Part shown: piece after piece, positions 1-8,698 of the stretch
Layout of the letters: every line of letters begins with the position of its first letter
Position numbering within the stretch: the stretch's first letter is position 1
Source of the DNA: Mycobacterium sherrisii
GTDB taxonomy: Bacteria; Actinomycetota; Actinomycetes; Mycobacteriales; Mycobacteriaceae
DNA: 64,000 bases
Assembly: GCF_002102355.1 (NCBI RefSeq)
Contig: NZ_LQPT01000072.1
Span: 62,001-126,000, forward strand
Reading direction: 5' to 3'
Made by a program: the position numbers and the translations under genes
Notes under the pieces: model-generated
What the model saw: only the letters and a program-made list of their open reading frames with translations
Told to the model about the DNA's origin: nothing
Database searches by the model: none

Positions 1-420
1 GTCGTGCTCGGTCTCGGTGACGGCGGGGCGCACTACGGAATGATCTGTGACGCCAGCTATTCGACGTTCTTTCTGTCACACTGGGCCCGCGATCGGGCGT
101 CCGGCCGCTTCTCGGTGCCCGAGGCCATCCGCGAGCTGACGTCGGTCCCGGCCCAGATCGCCGGGTTGGCCGACCGTGGCCGCGTCGCCGTCGGGTACAA
201 GGCCGACCTCAACGTGATTGACCACGGCCGATTGCGGGTGCACAAGCCGGTGATCACCTACGACCTGCCCGCCGGCGGGCGCCGGCTGGACCAGACCGCC
301 GACGGGTATGTGGCCACGATCGTGTCCGGTGAAGTCATCGCCGAGGACGGGAAACCCACCGACGCCCGTCCCGGGAAGCTGGTGCGCGGCCGGCGAAGTG
401 CGCCCGCGCCCACCCCATAA
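1..420 (+). CDS. Amidohydrolase, C-terminal part (D-aminoacylase-like)
   Basis: This is the 3' end of a gene that enters from the left edge; about 139 codons are visible and the true start lies outside the window. The visible part begins with the GDGGAH motif, the late metal/catalytic Asp segment of the amidohydrolase superfamily, branch of N-acyl-D-amino-acid deacylases. It then shows the usual closing beta-sandwich signature, in which a Gly-rich segment (VGYKADLNVID) precedes a VSGEVI turn. The enzyme would hydrolyse an amide or cyclic C-N bond, but the substrate cannot be read from this fragment. It ends 38 bp before the PPE gene on the same strand. I do not recognise it as part of the M. 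tuberculosis order here, so it marks a boundary of the conserved block. Confidence 0.75.
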   Translation, partial: VVLGLGDGGAHYGMICDASYSTFFLSHWARDRASGRFSVPEAIRELTSVPAQIAGLADRGRVAVGYKADLNVIDHGRLRVHKPVITYDLPAGGRRLDQTADGYVATIVSGEVIAEDGKPTDARPGKLVRGRRSAPAPTP

Positions 421-458
421 CGCCACGAAGACAGGACCGTCCCGGTTAAGTTATTGCA

Positions 459-1406
459 GTGACGAGCCCGCATTATGCGTGTTTGCCGCCAGAGATCAAT
501 TCGGCTCTCCTCTACGCCGGTCCTGGATCGGCGCCGCTGCATGCTGCGGCGGAGGCGTGGGACGGGCTCGCCGAGAACCTGTCCTCGTCCGCGTCGTCGT
601 TTCTCTCTGTGGCCACGGACTTGGCCAACGGCGCCTGGCATGGCCCGTCGGCGGCGGCGATGCTGGCCGTCGCGACCCAGTACGTGAGCTGGCTCAGGGC
701 GGCAGCGGCTCAGGCCGAGGCGACGTCCAGCCAGGCGTCGGCCATCGCGGGCGCCTTCGAGACGGCGCTGTCGGCGACGGTGCAGCCGGCGGTGGTATCG
801 GCAAATCGGGCCTTGGTGCGCGCGTTGGCCTCGACGAACCATCTGGGCCAAAACGCGCCGACGATCATGGACATCGAGTCGGCCTACGAGCAGATGTGGG
901 CGACCGATGTGGCCGCGATGTCCGGGTATCACGCCGACGCGTCGGCGGCCGCCGAACAGCTGGCACCTTGGCAGAACGTGCTGCAGAACCTCGGTGTGCA
1001 GTTCCACAACGGCGACCTCAGCTTCGCGCCGCACGCCGGAACCGGCAATCTGGCGCAGCACCTGAGCGCGGGGGCCGGCCTGGACCACACCGGCGGCCAT
1101 GCCGGGTCGTGGCTGGCGGACGGTCAGACGGGAGGACTCCTGCACTGGGACAGTTCCGGCACCGGTCTCGCGGAGGTCGGCAACGCGGTGAGCCACGGCG
1201 GTCCCGACGCGGCCATGCTGGGCTCCGGCCACTACGTCACGGGCGGGGTGAGCGCGACCAATCTGCAGGCGGGCCTGCTCAACTCGGCCACCGCGGGCAC
1301 CGGCTTCAACCCGGGCGCCACCCAGCCGGGCCTGCTCAACCCGGCGCTGGCCAACGCCGCCTTCGGCGTCGCGCCGGTCGACGGCGAGGCGGGTTTGCCC
1401 ACCTGA
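459..1406 (+). CDS. PPE10: PPE family protein, PPE10-like N-terminus, short C-terminus
   Basis: The protein has 315 residues from a GTG start. It opens with the PPE motif (LPPEIN at residues 9-14) and continues through the helical PPE domain to about residue 175, with the WxG-type turn GAWHGPSA near residue 67. PPE proteins are exported by ESX type VII systems, normally paired with a PE or EspG partner; no PE gene lies beside it. The N-terminal domain and its place next to the Rv0441c homologue and groEL2 match PPE10. M. tuberculosis PPE10 is about 487 residues with a long run of NxGxGN pentapeptide repeats. Here that region is replaced by about 140 residues rich in Gly, Ala and Leu with only a few short repeats (GLLN twice). 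The domain call is secure; one-to-one orthology is inferred. Confidence 0.85.
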   Translation: MTSPHYACLPPEINSALLYAGPGSAPLHAAAEAWDGLAENLSSSASSFLSVATDLANGAWHGPSAAAMLAVATQYVSWLRAAAAQAEATSSQASAIAGAFETALSATVQPAVVSANRALVRALASTNHLGQNAPTIMDIESAYEQMWATDVAAMSGYHADASAAAEQLAPWQNVLQNLGVQFHNGDLSFAPHAGTGNLAQHLSAGAGLDHTGGHAGSWLADGQTGGLLHWDSSGTGLAEVGNAVSHGGPDAAMLGSGHYVTGGVSATNLQAGLLNSATAGTGFNPGATQPGLLNPALANAAFGVAPVDGEAGLPT

Positions 1407-1437
1407 TGCCGCCCGGCGACGGCCTATCCTCGACAGC

Positions 1438-1833
1438 ATGCGCACGAAGAAGAGGGTGGACCTCGAGCGGCTGGCCGCCGCCTTACCGGATTTCCGGTTC
1501 GCGTACTTGATTACCGCTGACGACGACTACCGCGTGCACACCGTGACGGTGGAACCGCAGCTGCACGGGTCGTCGCTCGACATCGGACTGATCGGCGGCC
1601 GCACCCGCGAAAACCTGGCTCGCCGTGGTGAAGTCACCCTGCTGTGGCCGCCGGCCGAACCGGACGGCTACTCGCTGATCGTGGACGGCCAGGCCGAAGT
1701 CGGTGAAGCCGACGGCGAGACGGTCCGGCTGCAGGTGGTGCCGACCCGGGCCCTGTTGCATCGCAATGCCGACTCGCCGTCCGCGGCCAAGGGATGTCTG
1801 CACGACTGCGTGGTGTTCAGTCTCCCGACCTGA
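1438..1833 (+). CDS. Conserved hypothetical protein, Rv0441c-like
   Basis: A 131-residue soluble protein with an ATG start 31 bp after the PPE gene, so probably co-transcribed with it. The sequence has a Val/Thr-rich central part (VTVEPQLHG) and a segment LIVDGQAEV that resemble the split-barrel fold of pyridoxamine-5'-phosphate-oxidase-like flavin proteins, but I see no decisive cofactor motif. A single Cys near the end (CLHDC) has a neighbouring Cys and could be redox-active; that is inference. Its place between a PPE gene and groEL2, in this orientation, is the reason for calling it the Rv0441c homologue. It probably ends before the terminator hairpin at about 2060. Confidence 0.75.
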   Translation: MRTKKRVDLERLAAALPDFRFAYLITADDDYRVHTVTVEPQLHGSSLDIGLIGGRTRENLARRGEVTLLWPPAEPDGYSLIVDGQAEVGEADGETVRLQVVPTRALLHRNADSPSAAKGCLHDCVVFSLPT

Positions 1834-1943
1834 ATCACCGGAGTGCGGTACGCGTCGCCAAACACCGACCGGTACCGCGTGCGCGGTTGACCTCGGGTGA
1901 CGACGCCAGGCCGCAGCGCCTCGCTGCCGAGAAGCGGCTTCAT
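1831..1943 (-). pseudogene. Decayed 5' fragment of a DUF559/AbiEi-like gene
   Basis: On the minus strand, an ATG at 1943 opens a frame reading MKPLLGSEALRPG and then RTRYRSVFGDAYRTP. The intact DUF559 protein at 52987-53850 begins PFIGSEALAAG, RTRYRAVFPNVYLPR. The spacing between the GSEAL and RTRYR blocks is the same in both, so this is the first 35 or so codons of the same family. After that the frame runs into the end of the 1438-1833 gene and shows no further similarity. It therefore looks like a remnant and not a working small gene. No upstream ribosome binding site is obvious. Confidence 0.6.
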
Positions 1944-2041
1944 GGCGGCATATTCGCGGGGCGTACGCGCCGACCGTGTGGCCTGTGCACTTAACGGGGT
2001 ATGGACGTACCTATTCCCGCACACTCGGCGTGGCGTCGACA

Positions 2042-2081
2042 CGAAAAAGCCCGGCCTGCATGACGCAGGCCGGGCTTTTCG
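2042..2081. terminator. Strong hairpin terminator after groEL2, possibly two-way
   Basis: A near-perfect inverted repeat: the arms 2042-2059 and 2065-2081 pair over 17 bases with one extra A in the left arm. The core is a GC-rich stem (GCCCGGCCTGC/GCAGGCCGGGC) with a 5-base loop. The stem is flanked by A-tracts and T-tracts on both sides, so each strand ends in a U-run. It lies 10 bp past the groEL2 stop codon and can also stop transcripts arriving from the 1438-1833 gene. Confidence 0.9.
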
Positions 2082-2090
2082 CTAAAGGAC

Positions 2091-3767
<1,677 letters not shown>

Positions 3768-3830
3768 TTACTTACGCTGGCCGGGCGCAGTGCCCGCGAC
3801 GGACGACCGGACTGGTCTCACCGTCCCGAC

Positions 3831-3857
3831 CTAGCACTCGCCCATCGCGAGTGCCAA
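3831..3857 (-). promoter_or_regulatory. CIRCE operator 1 (HrcA site)
   Basis: Sequence CTAGCACTC, nine bases, GAGTGCCAA. This is a 9-9-9 inverted repeat that differs from the consensus TTAGCACTC-N9-GAGTGCTAA at two bases. It lies 115 bp upstream of the groEL2 start. HrcA binds CIRCE and releases it on heat shock in the known families. Confidence 0.92.
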
Positions 3858-3865
3858 CGTCATTC

Positions 3866-3892
3866 TTAGCACTCGCCTATGCCGAGTGCAAG
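3866..3892 (-). promoter_or_regulatory. CIRCE operator 2 (HrcA site)
   Basis: Sequence TTAGCACTC, nine bases, GAGTGCAAG. The left half is a perfect consensus half-site; the right half differs at two positions. Its centre lies 35 bp from the centre of the first CIRCE, about three and a third helical turns. Confidence 0.92.
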
Positions 3893-3926
3893 AACGGGGC
3901 GGTCCGTACCGGGGCGCCCGCCGCCC

Positions 3927-3993
3927 ACGTTCGGCGACGAGCGTGAAGCTGGCCGCACGTTCGGCGACGAGCGTGAAGCTAGCCGCACGTTCG
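3927..3993. repeat. Tandem 30-bp direct repeat upstream of groEL2
   Basis: Two 30-bp units (3927-3956 and 3957-3986), beginning ACGTTCGGCGACGAGCGTGA, differ at one base (GCTGGCC against GCTAGCC). A third copy starts (ACGTTCG, 3987-3993) and breaks off. The block sits between the CIRCE pair and the 3' end of the TetR gene, in a 290-bp stretch with no gene. It has no inverted symmetry that would make it an obvious operator. It resembles a dispersed mycobacterial intergenic repeat, which cannot be tested from this window. Confidence 0.85.
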
Positions 3994-4006
3994 AGCGGGC
4001 CGGCCG

Positions 4007-4573
4007 CTATCGCCCGGCGCGTAGACCGTCGACGACGACGTCGGTGACCCGCTCGGCCAACGCAGAGTTATAGGCCTCCATTGCTTGGCAGCCGACCAGG
4101 ATCGTCTTCACCTCCCGCACGCCGACATCCGGGCGCGCGGTGCCCGTGCGCTGCGCCGCCCGCAGCAGCTCGTCAAGGACGGTCAAAAAGGCGTCCTCGA
4201 CTTCGGGCGCGGCGGTGGTGATGTCGATTCCGAAGCCCGCCAGCGCATCGACCAGGCCGCGGTCCGCCGCCCCCCACTGCAACACGAGCGAACGCAGGTA
4301 GGTGAACAGCGCCTCGCCGGGGCCTACGGACTGCAGCAGCGCGCGCCCGTCAGCGACCAGTCGCTGCATGCGGTCCTCGATCACCGCCTGAAACAGCGCC
4401 TCCTTGGTCGGGAAATGCCGATAGACGGTGCCGGCCCCGACCCCGGCGCGCCTTGCGATCTCGTCGATGGGCACCGACAACCCCTCGGCCGCGAAGGTGT
4501 CGTAGGCGACTTCCAATAGGCGCGCCCGGTTGCGCGCCGCGTCGGCCCGCAGCCGACGGTCGGGCTGCGCCAT
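4007..4573 (-). CDS. TetR family repressor
   Basis: A 188-residue protein. The N-terminal helix-turn-helix spans about residues 34-61 (IDEIARRAGV, GTVYRHFPTKEAL) with the usual YRHFP recognition helix. The C-terminal half is the variable helical ligand-binding and dimer domain. It is divergent from the SDR gene at 4677 with a 103-bp gap, so it most likely controls that gene and itself. The gene pair sits where Rv0439c (SDR) follows groEL2 in M. tuberculosis, where I do not recall a TetR gene. The ligand is unknown. Confidence 0.9.
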   Translation of the reverse strand: MAQPDRRLRADAARNRARLLEVAYDTFAAEGLSVPIDEIARRAGVGAGTVYRHFPTKEALFQAVIEDRMQRLVADGRALLQSVGPGEALFTYLRSLVLQWGAADRGLVDALAGFGIDITTAAPEVEDAFLTVLDELLRAAQRTGTARPDVGVREVKTILVGCQAMEAYNSALAERVTDVVVDGLRAGR

Positions 4574-4591
4574 CTATTCACTCCTCCGTGG

Positions 4592-4670
4592 TTGACAAAC
4601 CGGGGCGCGCGTTCCGTATAGTGAGGGCAACCGGAGCGATCGCCCCGTTTACTCTACTAGTTCAAGGAGG
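4592..4670 (+). promoter_or_regulatory. Promoter and possible TetR operator of the SDR gene
   Basis: A TTGACA -35 box (4592-4597) and a TATAGT -10-like box (4617-4622), spaced 19 bp. An imperfect inverted repeat (AAACCGGGGCG at 4597-4607, CGCCCCGTTT at 4641-4650) brackets the -10 box and is a candidate TetR site. A strong AAGGAGG ribosome site (4664-4670) lies six bases before the ATG at 4677. Confidence 0.6.
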
Positions 4671-4676
4671 CCGTTC

Positions 4677-5588
4677 ATGGCCAAATGGACCACCGCGGAC
4701 ATTCCCGACCTGTCCGGCCGCGTCGCCGTCGTCACCGGAGCCAACACGGGCCTGGGTTACGAGACCGCCTTGGCGCTGGCCGAGCGGGGCGCCCACGTGG
4801 TGCTCGCGGTCCGCAACCTCGAGAAAGGCAAGGATGCCGTCGCACGGATCAGCCGCCAGAGCCCCGGCGCCGACGTCGCGCTGCAAGAGCTCGACCTGAC
4901 GTCGCTCGCGTCGGTCCGGGCGGCCGCCGAGGCGTTGCGCGCCGCGCACGACCGGATCGACCTGCTGATCAACAACGCGGGCGTGATGTGGACGCCGAAA
5001 GCGACCACCAAAGACGGCTTCGAGCTGCAATTCGGCACCAACCATTTGGGTCACTTCGCCCTCACCGGGCTACTGCTGGACCGACTGCTGCCGGTCGCGG
5101 GGTCGCGCGTCGTGACCGTCAGCAGCGTCGGTCACCGCCTTCAGGCCGACATTCACTTCGACGACCTGCAATGGGAACGCAGCTACAGCCGTGTCGGCGC
5201 CTACGGGCAGGCCAAGCTGGCCAACCTGATGTTCACCTACGAGTTGCAACGACGGCTGGCGCCGCAGGGGACGACGATCGCGGTGGCGGCCCATCCTGGC
5301 GGCTCGCGCAGCGAGTTGACCCGCAACCTGCCGCCACTGTTGAGGCTCGTTTCCTCGGTACTCGAACCGTTGTTCCAGAGCCCGGACATGGGCGCGTTGC
5401 CGACGCTGCGGGCCGCGACCGATCCCGGCGTGCTGGGCGCGCAGTACTACGGCCCCGACGGTTTCGCCGAGCAACGCGGCTACCCCAAAGTTGTTGCGTC
5501 CAGCGAGAAGTCACACGACGTCGACGCGCAGCGTCGGTTGTGGGCGGTCTCCGAGGAGCTCACCGGGGTGACGTACCCGTTCGACTAG
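4677..5588 (+). CDS. Short-chain dehydrogenase, Rv0439c-like
   Basis: A 303-residue SDR of the retinol-dehydrogenase/protochlorophyllide-reductase type. Visible motifs are the NAD(P) turn TGANTGLG (20-27), NNAG (99-102), the catalytic Ser at about 150 and YGQAK (Tyr176, Lys180). It should reduce or oxidise an alcohol or carbonyl with NAD(P)H; Arg47 after the second strand favours NADPH. The substrate is unknown. The length and place next to groEL2 match Rv0439c (about 311 residues). It is closely related in layout to the second SDR in this window (21248-22180), which shares the FDGFELQ-GTNH-GHF signature region. Confidence 0.92.
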   Translation: MAKWTTADIPDLSGRVAVVTGANTGLGYETALALAERGAHVVLAVRNLEKGKDAVARISRQSPGADVALQELDLTSLASVRAAAEALRAAHDRIDLLINNAGVMWTPKATTKDGFELQFGTNHLGHFALTGLLLDRLLPVAGSRVVTVSSVGHRLQADIHFDDLQWERSYSRVGAYGQAKLANLMFTYELQRRLAPQGTTIAVAAHPGGSRSELTRNLPPLLRLVSSVLEPLFQSPDMGALPTLRAATDPGVLGAQYYGPDGFAEQRGYPKVVASSEKSHDVDAQRRLWAVSEELTGVTYPFD

Positions 5589-5637
5589 CGCCGGGCTTGC
5601 GGTCGACGCTCGACCAGATGGCGCCGACCCGCCGCAC

Positions 5638-5655
5638 CCGCCGCAAGCGGCGGGC
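5638..5655. terminator. Hairpin between convergent genes
   Basis: CCCGCCGC-AA-GCGGCGGG is a perfect 8-bp inverted repeat just before CTT, in the 79-bp gap between the converging SDR and M24 genes. A 20-base imperfect direct repeat (GGGCTTGCGGTCGACGCT near 5594, GGGCTTGCGATCGACGCT near 5654) surrounds it. It lacks a long T-run, so its terminator role is inferred from position. Confidence 0.5.
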
Positions 5656-5667
5656 TTGCGATCGACG

Positions 5668-6372
5668 CTAAGCCAGATCGAGCAGTTGCTCGTAGAACCC
5701 ACCGAAGCCGCGCGGGCGGTCGACCAGGTGGATCTCCAAGATCCAGTGGCATGGCCGCCCGGCGCCGTCGTCACGCCGCAGCGGCCGGTTCGAGCCGGGC
5801 GCGATGTACCAGCCGACGCCGTCGCCGACGATCTTCCGGTGCGGGAATTCACCGACCAGATGGCCGGCGATGGGGCTAGCCCACTCGAAGCCCTCGGCTT
5901 GGGCCGCGCCGACCACGTGGTCGTACAGTTCGGCGCCGGTGACGTCCGGGTGCTCGTCGAAGTAATCCCGCCCGGCCTGCCACACCCGCGGAAGTGCTTC
6001 GCGCACCGCGTGTTTGGCCGGGTCGGCGCCCAGCACGAAGGTGCGGCCGAAGTCGGCCTCCCACTCCTCGAAGATCGGTCCGAGATCGAGGAACGCGATG
6101 TCGTCGGCGGCAATCACCCGGTCCGGCGGATGTTCTTTGAACGGCTGCAGGGTGTTCTCGCCGGCGCGCACGATGCGCCGATGCCAGTGCCGAGTCACGC
6201 CGAACATCGCCGCGGCCAGGTCGCGAATCTCGTCGGAGAGCTGCTTTTCCCCGACGCCGGGGCGAATCATGGCGCGCCGCTCGATCTCGTCGAACAGTTG
6301 CGCCGCCTTCTCCTGGGCATCGAGCAGCCGCTGCACGCGCACGCCTTCGCGCACCTCGTGTGGGGCTTCCAT
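5668..6372 (-). CDS. M24 (creatinase/aminopeptidase P-fold) protein
   Basis: A 234-residue pita-bread-fold protein. All five expected metal ligands can be placed: Asp96 and Asp107 (FLDLGP, 11 residues apart), His171 (GHLVG), Glu213 (LEIHLVD) and Glu228 near the end. The protein has the catalytic domain only, without the N-terminal domain of full aminopeptidase P. Known relatives are methionine or Xaa-Pro aminopeptidases and creatinases; which substrate is used here cannot be said. It belongs to the accessory block between the Rv0439c homologue and moeA. Confidence 0.85.
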   Translation of the reverse strand: MEAPHEVREGVRVQRLLDAQEKAAQLFDEIERRAMIRPGVGEKQLSDEIRDLAAAMFGVTRHWHRRIVRAGENTLQPFKEHPPDRVIAADDIAFLDLGPIFEEWEADFGRTFVLGADPAKHAVREALPRVWQAGRDYFDEHPDVTGAELYDHVVGAAQAEGFEWASPIAGHLVGEFPHRKIVGDGVGWYIAPGSNRPLRRDDGAGRPCHWILEIHLVDRPRGFGGFYEQLLDLA

Positions 6373-6443
6373 CTACGTGATGCTAACCGGTGTCCCGCAA
6401 AACGAGCGACTTCCTCGTGATGACCCTTGCGCCGCAAGCGGTT

Positions 6444-7133
6444 TCACGGCGTCCCGCCGTCGATGACCGCCTCCTCGATGAGGTCGCTCAATTGGTGTGG
6501 CACAGAGAAGAACGGCGAATGCCCAGATGGCACTCGCCGAATGCGGGTCGCGCGCCCGGCCAGGAATTCCTGCCCGGTCGAGAACGCCACGTCGTTGTCG
6601 CACACGATGTAGGTCGAGGGGATGGTGTGCCACGCGGCCGCGGTCAGGGGTTCCGTGACGGCCTTGTAGCTGAACGGCCGAAGCCGGGCGATCGCCCGCT
6701 GGGCTTGCTCGGGACAAAGGTCGTTGAAGAACTGCAGCCCCGGGTCGTCGACGGTCATCACATCGCCGTCGATCACCCACCACGGCGGTGGCCGTCCGCC
6801 GGCCGCCGCGATCAGCGATTCACCGGCATCGAGCTGGAATGCGCAGACGTACACCAGGTGTCGCACATTGGGCAGGTCGGCACCTTGCGAGACGACGGCA
6901 CCCGCATAGGAATGCGCGACCACGACAACCGGGCCGCCGATGTCCAAGATGCATCGGCGGACGACCTCGGCGTCGTCGTAGAGACCGAACGCGCCCGGAC
7001 GTTCCCCGGTGGTGGGGAGGTCGACGGTGCGGACCGGCCAGCGCTTCGCCAATCGGGGGGCCACGATCTCCCACGCCCAGCTTCCGTGCCACGCACCGTG
7101 CACGAGCACGATGGTGAGCTGACCGTAGGACAT
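6444..7133 (-). CDS. Alpha/beta hydrolase
   Basis: A 229-residue alpha/beta-hydrolase fold enzyme. The oxyanion region VHGAWHGSW (11-19) and the nucleophile elbow AHSYAG with Ser75 are clear, and a late His occurs in GHSPFF. The overall pattern is like the salicylate esterase/methylesterase group (HGAWHG-W-W). I chose the ATG at 7133 over an upstream start at 7172, because AGGGGAG lies five to six bases before it. The substrate is unknown. It faces away from the cupin gene across a 390-bp gap. Confidence 0.85.
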   Translation of the reverse strand: MSYGQLTIVLVHGAWHGSWAWEIVAPRLAKRWPVRTVDLPTTGERPGAFGLYDDAEVVRRCILDIGGPVVVVAHSYAGAVVSQGADLPNVRHLVYVCAFQLDAGESLIAAAGGRPPPWWVIDGDVMTVDDPGLQFFNDLCPEQAQRAIARLRPFSYKAVTEPLTAAAWHTIPSTYIVCDNDVAFSTGQEFLAGRATRIRRVPSGHSPFFSVPHQLSDLIEEAVIDGGTP

Positions 7134-7524
7134 CTCGGCTCCCCTAACCCCGTGTAGGGGCCGCAGCTGCACAGGCCAGGGAGCCCAGTCCCCCGCGCCA
7201 GCCCGCGGGATCGGTCCCGCAGTCCGTCGCGTCTTTCAGTTCGCTGAGTCCGAACGCCGACGGGAGTCGATCGACAGAAATCTGCCCGTCAACCGGGGCC
7301 GCAGCGCGCCGACACCGCAGTGTATGCCGCCGCCAAATGCCAAAAGGCCACTGCTTTTGCGAAAAGTCGCGAAATTGTCTGCGTTGTCAAATCGAGGTCA
7401 AATCGAGCACGCGCCGACAAAGCAGCGGAGGGCTCGCGGCGTGCACCGGGCGATCATCGACCGGCCGGACGCGGGCGGTCGGCACGGACGCGTAACGGTC
7501 GGCGCGGCGGGGCACACTGCACTC
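7134..7524. other. Divergent intergenic region with repeats
   Basis: No convincing gene. It holds a perfect 6-bp-arm hairpin GCGGGA-TCGG-TCCCGC (7205-7220) and a 10-bp direct repeat TCAAATCGAG at 7387-7396 and 7398-7407. The repeat has an 11-bp period, about one helical turn, as in a protein-binding site. An open frame runs into the cupin gene from 7324, but its first 67 codons look like non-coding Arg/Ala-rich sequence. Confidence 0.5.
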
Positions 7525-8016
7525 ATGTCGCTCGTCGTGCCGCCGTATCCGCCGCCCCGCTACACCGCCGACGTACCGGAGATCAGCGCCTGGCTCAAAC
7601 GGGCCGACTCCCCGCCGGACTACCAGACCGCCGGAGTCAAATACCACTACCTGGCCAACCAGCAGGCCACCGACGGCGACTACGGCCTGTACCGGGTCGA
7701 CATCGTCCCGGCCGGCGGCGGGCCCCCGGCGCATTTCCACCGGGCCATGTCGGAGGCCTTCTTCGTGCTGTCCGGGACGATCAAGCTCTACGACGGCACC
7801 GAGTGGGCGGACGGACACCAGGGCGACTTCCTCTACGTCCCGCCGGGCGGCATCCACGGGTTCCGCAACGAGGCCGACGAGCCCACGTCGATCCTGATGC
7901 TGTTCGCGCCCGGCGCACCGCGCGAGGCCTACTTCGAGGGCCTCGGCGCGCTGGCGGACATGACCGACGACGAACGGCGCGAGTGGTTCATCCGGCACGA
8001 CAATTACTGGATCTGA
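7525..8016 (+). CDS. Cupin-domain protein
   Basis: A 163-residue single-domain cupin. The metal-binding motif is complete: His70 and His72 (PPAHFHRAMSEAFF), Glu77, and His111 (PPGGIHGF). Cupins of this shape are dioxygenases, isomerases or small-molecule binders; nothing here fixes the reaction. I chose the ATG at 7525, where the conserved-looking sequence MSLVVPPYPPPRY begins, and rejected a longer frame from 7324. Its 3' end overlaps the convergent TetR gene by 13 bp. Confidence 0.85.
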   Translation: MSLVVPPYPPPRYTADVPEISAWLKRADSPPDYQTAGVKYHYLANQQATDGDYGLYRVDIVPAGGGPPAHFHRAMSEAFFVLSGTIKLYDGTEWADGHQGDFLYVPPGGIHGFRNEADEPTSILMLFAPGAPREAYFEGLGALADMTDDERREWFIRHDNYWI

Positions 8017-8615
8017 CCGCTGACGTAGCGCTGCAGGTTGGGCGCGATCGCGGCGATCACCTCGTCGTCGGTCATCGAGGCGACCGGCTCGATCTTCCAT
8101 ACGTAGCGCATCAGCGCGAAGCCCATCATCTGCGACGAGATCAGCCCGCTGCGGATCAGCCGGTCGCGTTCGTCGTTGCCGAGCTCCGCGACGCCCATCA
8201 GGCTGCCCTCGACGACGCGGCGCAACTTCTCGCGGGTGGCCGGTTCGTGCGCGGCGGTCTGCAGGATCGCCCGCAGTGTCGGCCCTACCTCGTCGTCGGC
8301 CCAGCTGGCCAACAGCAGCGTGATCAGCGCGGCGCCGAGCTGATCGGTCGGCGTGGTCCACGTCGTGGCGACGTTATCCAGAAACTTTTTCGGCGGATTG
8401 GTCGCGGCGTCCAGCAACCCTTCCTTTGAGCCGAAATAGTGGTAGACCAGCGCGGGGTCGACGTCGGCCGCCCGCGCGACGGCGCGGATGGTGGTTCCGG
8501 CCCACCCGTGACGGGCGAACTCGTCGCGGGCCGCGGCAACGATCCGGGCCGCCAGCACCCCGCGTTCATCCCGTGGGCCGGGGGTCAAGGATTTCTTGGG
8601 CACGAGTTTCATCAT
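8004..8615 (-). CDS. TetR family repressor
   Basis: About 203 residues from an ATGATG pair at 8612-8615, which follows a GAGGAAA ribosome site; a frame open to 8672 would run through the operator. The HTH region (IRAVARAADVDPALVYHYFGSKEGLL) is typical of TetR proteins. The C-terminal half resembles the common mycobacterial TetR type with a short 'DUF1956/TetR_C' style helical domain. It is divergent from the CocE-like hydrolase gene at 8699, with a perfect small palindrome between, so control of that gene is likely. Confidence 0.9.
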   Translation of the reverse strand: MMKLVPKKSLTPGPRDERGVLAARIVAAARDEFARHGWAGTTIRAVARAADVDPALVYHYFGSKEGLLDAATNPPKKFLDNVATTWTTPTDQLGAALITLLLASWADDEVGPTLRAILQTAAHEPATREKLRRVVEGSLMGVAELGNDERDRLIRSGLISSQMMGFALMRYVWKIEPVASMTDDEVIAAIAPNLQRYVSGQIQ

Positions 8616-8644
8616 AACGTGAATTTCCTCTTGCGTTGAAACTT

Positions 8645-8664
8645 GTCTCAACGTACCGTGAGAC
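8645..8664. promoter_or_regulatory. Palindromic operator between TetR and CocE-like genes
   Basis: GTCTCA-N8-TGAGAC is a perfect inverted repeat of 6+6 bp. A further half site (ATCTCAACG, 8666-8674) repeats the left half (GTCTCAACG, 8645-8653). It lies between the divergent start codons at 8615 and 8699, the usual place for a TetR site. Confidence 0.65.
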
Positions 8665-8698
8665 CATCTCAACGCAGTATGAAACTTTTGGAGAGCCC

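Noticed and set aside
7324-7524. An N-terminal extension of the cupin protein
   Set aside because: The 67 codons before the ATG at 7525 are Arg/Ala-rich, with no conserved look, and cross a direct-repeat regulatory region.
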